64,000 nucleotides of DNA from Streptomyces graminofaciens (GTDB lineage Bacteria; Actinomycetota; Actinomycetes; Streptomycetales; Streptomycetaceae): NCBI RefSeq assembly GCF_030294945.1, contig NZ_AP018448.1, positions 7,722,501 to 7,786,500 of the forward strand, written 5' to 3'. Shown here piece by piece: positions 61,841-64,000 of the stretch. The notes beneath the pieces are model-generated. The model did not search any database, had not been told where the DNA came from, and saw only the letters and a list, made by a program, of their open reading frames with translations. Each line of letters starts with the position of its first letter. Within the stretch, counting starts at the first letter, position 1. Position numbers and translations under genes: made by a program.

Positions 61841-63434
61841 CGTCGGCGTTCAGTCGCCGACGGGCGGACATGAGCAGAAGAGTGATGTCGCTCGTGGTAC
61901 GCACCCCGCCGAACACGTAGTGGTCGGGCCGGACGAGCACGGCTTCGCACGCATGCCGGCGCAGCCAGTCGTCCAGGACGGGCTGTACTTCGCGGTAGTC
62001 GTCCGGCCCGCCCGGTCCTTCGGTGAGCCGTACGAGACGGACCGGGAATCCGTCTGCGGCGTGGTGCGCACGCAGGGCCGTCTCGACGTATCCGGCCCTC
62101 GCGTCCTGCCGTACGACGACCCGGAAGCCGCTCCCGGTGAACTCGTCCAGCAGCCCGGTCCGCCCCTGCCAGTCGGTGACGGTCGGCTGCGGGAGGATGT
62201 CGCCGCGCGCGGGGACATGGTCGGGCGGGAGGAAGCCGGCCGACAGCCCGGGGATCAGGGACTGCCGGATGGTCCCCTCGGGCCTGGCGGCCAGCTCCGC
62301 CAGCAGATCGCTGTCGCGCTTCGCGGCGGCTGCCTCGTCGCGCTCGCAGATGACGTGCCCGAACTCCTTGGCGGTGAGCGTCACTTGGCGCACATGGGGC
62401 TCGCGCTCCGGCTGGTACGTGTCGAGGAGGGAGTCGCCCGCGCCGCCCCGCGCGTGCAGGGCGAGTTTCCACATCAGGTTGGACGCGTCACGGATGCCCT
62501 GGCACATACCTTGCGCGAGGAAGGGCGGGGTCATGTGCGCCGAGTCGCCGAGGAAGAACAGCCGCCGCCGCATCTGCCACTGCTCCAGCACGAGGGCGTG
62601 GAAGCGGTAGGTGGCGGCCCGCCACAGCTCGTAATCACCGGGGGCCAGCCACCGCGACAGCAGGGAGCGGATGAAGTCCGGGTCGGCGACGTCCTCGGGC
62701 CGCTCGTCCGGGTTGATCATGAACTCCCAGCGGCGATGGTCCCCCGGCCCCACGATGAAGGTGCTCGGCCGCGCGGGCTCACAGAACTGCACGTTCGTAC
62801 GCGGGAGCCCGGCCCCGGCGCCCGGACGCAGCAGCAGGTCCACCACCAGCCACGGCTGATCGAACTCCAGGTCGTCCATGCGCAGCCCCATGCTCTTGCG
62901 CAGCGGACTGGCACCGCCGTCGCAGGCGAGCACATAGCGGGTACGCAGGGTGTGCCGACGCCCGTCGGGGCCGACGGCCTCGACGGTGGCGCCGTCGCCG
63001 TCGCCGTCGCCGTCCAGGCGCACATCCGTCACCTCGGTCCCCAGGCGCACGTCGACCCCGTCGGCCGCCCGAGCGAGCCGCTCCCGCAGGGCGCTCTCCA
63101 GCTGCGGCTGATCGAAGACGTAGTTGGGCGCCCAGCCGAGAGGATGGGGCGGCGGCGCGGTGACGATGCGCTTGATGACCTGGCCGTCGCCGTTGCGGTA
63201 CTCGGACGGCCGGTACGGCATGACGTGGTCCGCGATCGCGTCGGCCAGCCCGAGGCCGCCGAAGAGCCGCATCACTTCCTGGTCCAGCCCGATGGCCCGG
63301 GGCCGGGGCTCGACGTCCGTGGCCCGGTCGAAGGCGACGGCCCGCAGGCCGAGGTCATGGGCGAGATTCGCGGCGGTGGCCCCGACGGGGCCGAGCCCCA
63401 CGATCACCACATCGGAGTCGAAGCGGTCGGTCAC
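61806..63434 (-). CDS. FAD-dependent aromatic monooxygenase (MhpA/PheA-like)
   Basis: 542 residues. FAD motif VVIVGLGPVGATAANLAHDL, DG motif YVLACDGGASPLRKSMG, GD motif FFLGDSAHMTPPFLAQGM, then QGIRDASNLMWKLAL. This is the group A flavoprotein hydroxylase pattern (3-(3-hydroxyphenyl)propionate hydroxylase, phenol hydroxylases). The C-terminal 150 residues form the thioredoxin-like cap. A DGDGDGDG repeat lies at about residue 148. GTG 63434 follows GGGAAGGGG; 63458 is an alternative. It may act in the same catabolic programme as the GntR operon. Confidence 0.88.
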   Translation of the reverse strand: MTDRFDSDVVIVGLGPVGATAANLAHDLGLRAVAFDRATDVEPRPRAIGLDQEVMRLFGGLGLADAIADHVMPYRPSEYRNGDGQVIKRIVTAPPPHPLGWAPNYVFDQPQLESALRERLARAADGVDVRLGTEVTDVRLDGDGDGDGATVEAVGPDGRRHTLRTRYVLACDGGASPLRKSMGLRMDDLEFDQPWLVVDLLLRPGAGAGLPRTNVQFCEPARPSTFIVGPGDHRRWEFMINPDERPEDVADPDFIRSLLSRWLAPGDYELWRAATYRFHALVLEQWQMRRRLFFLGDSAHMTPPFLAQGMCQGIRDASNLMWKLALHARGGAGDSLLDTYQPEREPHVRQVTLTAKEFGHVICERDEAAAAKRDSDLLAELAARPEGTIRQSLIPGLSAGFLPPDHVPARGDILPQPTVTDWQGRTGLLDEFTGSGFRVVVRQDARAGYVETALRAHHAADGFPVRLVRLTEGPGGPDDYREVQPVLDDWLRRHACEAVLVRPDHYVFGGVRTTSDITLLLMSARRRLNADVSAPPSTSARS

Positions 63435-63535
63435 GTACAGCCCCTTCCCACGAGACAACCCCGGACGCTATTCGTCAAAACTGTGACCGTCAAGGGTCTG
63501 ACAATCTCCTGATCCGGGGGTGGTGGCGGCGACCG

Positions 63536-64000
63536 TCAGGCCCCCAAGCCGGCAAGAAACGTCCCGAGCCGCTCGATCCCCTCCCGCAGGTCGTCCGCCG
63601 ACGCCGCGTAGGAGAGCCGTACGTGCGTGTCGGCCGTACGCAACCCGAAGTCCTTCCCCGGCGTGAGGCCGACGTGGGCCTCGCGCAGCGCACGCTCGCA
63701 GAACTCCCAGGAGGTGAGCCCGGTGCCGCTGACGTCGAAGTAGACGTAGAACGCGCCGTCCGGCGGCACGGGAACCGGCAGCCCGATCCGTTCGAGACCG
63801 TCGAGGACGATCGCGCGCCGCTCGCCGAACTCGGCGCGGCGGGCCTCGCAGACCGCGAGGGACTCGGGGGTGAAGCAGGCCAGGGCGGCGTGCTGGGCGG
63901 GGGTGGAGGCGCACAGGAAGTAGTTCGCGGCGAGGCGCTCCATGGCCGGGACGAGCGACTCCGGGACGACACACCAGCCGAGCCGCCACCCGGTCATGCC
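63536..64000 (-). CDS. Class I/II aminotransferase, C-terminal part (runs off window)
   Basis: 154 residues visible of a PLP aminotransferase; the 5' part lies beyond base 64000. The visible start GMTGWRLGW is the end of the (Y)SKxxxMTGWRxG PLP-lysine motif, so the lysine is just outside. APFYVYFD-like segment GAFYVYFDVSGTG, LTPGKDFG, HVRLSYAAS with the substrate-carboxylate Arg. Kynurenine/aspartate aminotransferase-like. Confidence 0.87.
   Translation of the reverse strand, partial: GMTGWRLGWCVVPESLVPAMERLAANYFLCASTPAQHAALACFTPESLAVCEARRAEFGERRAIVLDGLERIGLPVPVPPDGAFYVYFDVSGTGLTSWEFCERALREAHVGLTPGKDFGLRTADTHVRLSYAASADDLREGIERLGTFLAGLGA

Overview
The window is a high-G+C actinobacterial chromosome segment, almost certainly Streptomyces. 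The 3' part of an rRNA operon is followed by the sporulation sigma/anti-sigma pair bldN-rsbN, the redox-sensor operon rex-hemACD with hemB, class I lysS, GTG/TTG starts, heavily G/C third codon positions and the short dispersed palindromic repeats common in this genus. No species name is claimed. No tRNA gene, complete insertion sequence, prophage or CRISPR array was seen.

Layout. 1-2.5 kb: 23S rRNA 3' part, 5S rRNA and a terminator. 2.5-9.7 kb: HAD phosphatase, MFS exporter, AcuC-like deacetylase, conserved phosphatase-annotated protein, excisionase-type HTH protein, ribosomal protein bS22 (32 codons), SDR epimerase and acyltransferase. 9.7-13.5 kb (minus strand): HAD hydrolase, bldN and rsbN, with a sigma-BldN-like promoter in front of rsbN. 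13.6-20.8 kb: glutaredoxin-like protein, then rex-hemA-hemC-hemD (4-nt overlaps, Rex operator upstream), hemB and a small lipoprotein. 20.9-26.1 kb: S8 protease with a separate I9-like protein, DUF574 methyltransferase, APH-fold protein with altered catalytic motif, aminotransferase.

26.3-29.7 kb holds a tandem duplication of a divergent pair: a DUF4253 protein facing a secreted protein of unknown function. 29.7-38.5 kb: argS and lysS (divergent), a DUF2637 membrane protein, two DUF3558 lipoproteins and rtcB. 38.5-39.5 kb: a stand-alone LAGLIDADG endonuclease with a roughly 110-nt three-stem structure just 5' of it. 39.5-47 kb: quinone oxidoreductase/HxlR divergent pair and assorted enzymes, regulators and a glycosyltransferase. 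47-51 kb: two-component system and a dicarboxylate symporter, each with tandem repeats nearby. 51-53 kb: VOC protein and a transglutaminase-like pair. 53-56.4 kb: modABC with an HTH-TOBE protein. 57.4-61.8 kb: a GntR regulator and a four-gene catabolic operon, both preceded by the palindrome CTGTATACAG. 61.8-64 kb: FAD monooxygenase and a truncated aminotransferase.

How genes work together. Rex senses NADH/NAD+ and its operon makes tetrapyrrole precursors, tying haem supply to respiration. BldN drives aerial-hypha genes and is held by membrane-anchored RsbN. ModABC imports molybdate. The GntR operon looks built to oxidise a small hydroxy acid to an aldehyde and then to an acid. The least explained items are the LAGLIDADG/structured-RNA element, the duplicated DUF4253/secreted-protein pair and the protease with a detached propeptide-like partner.
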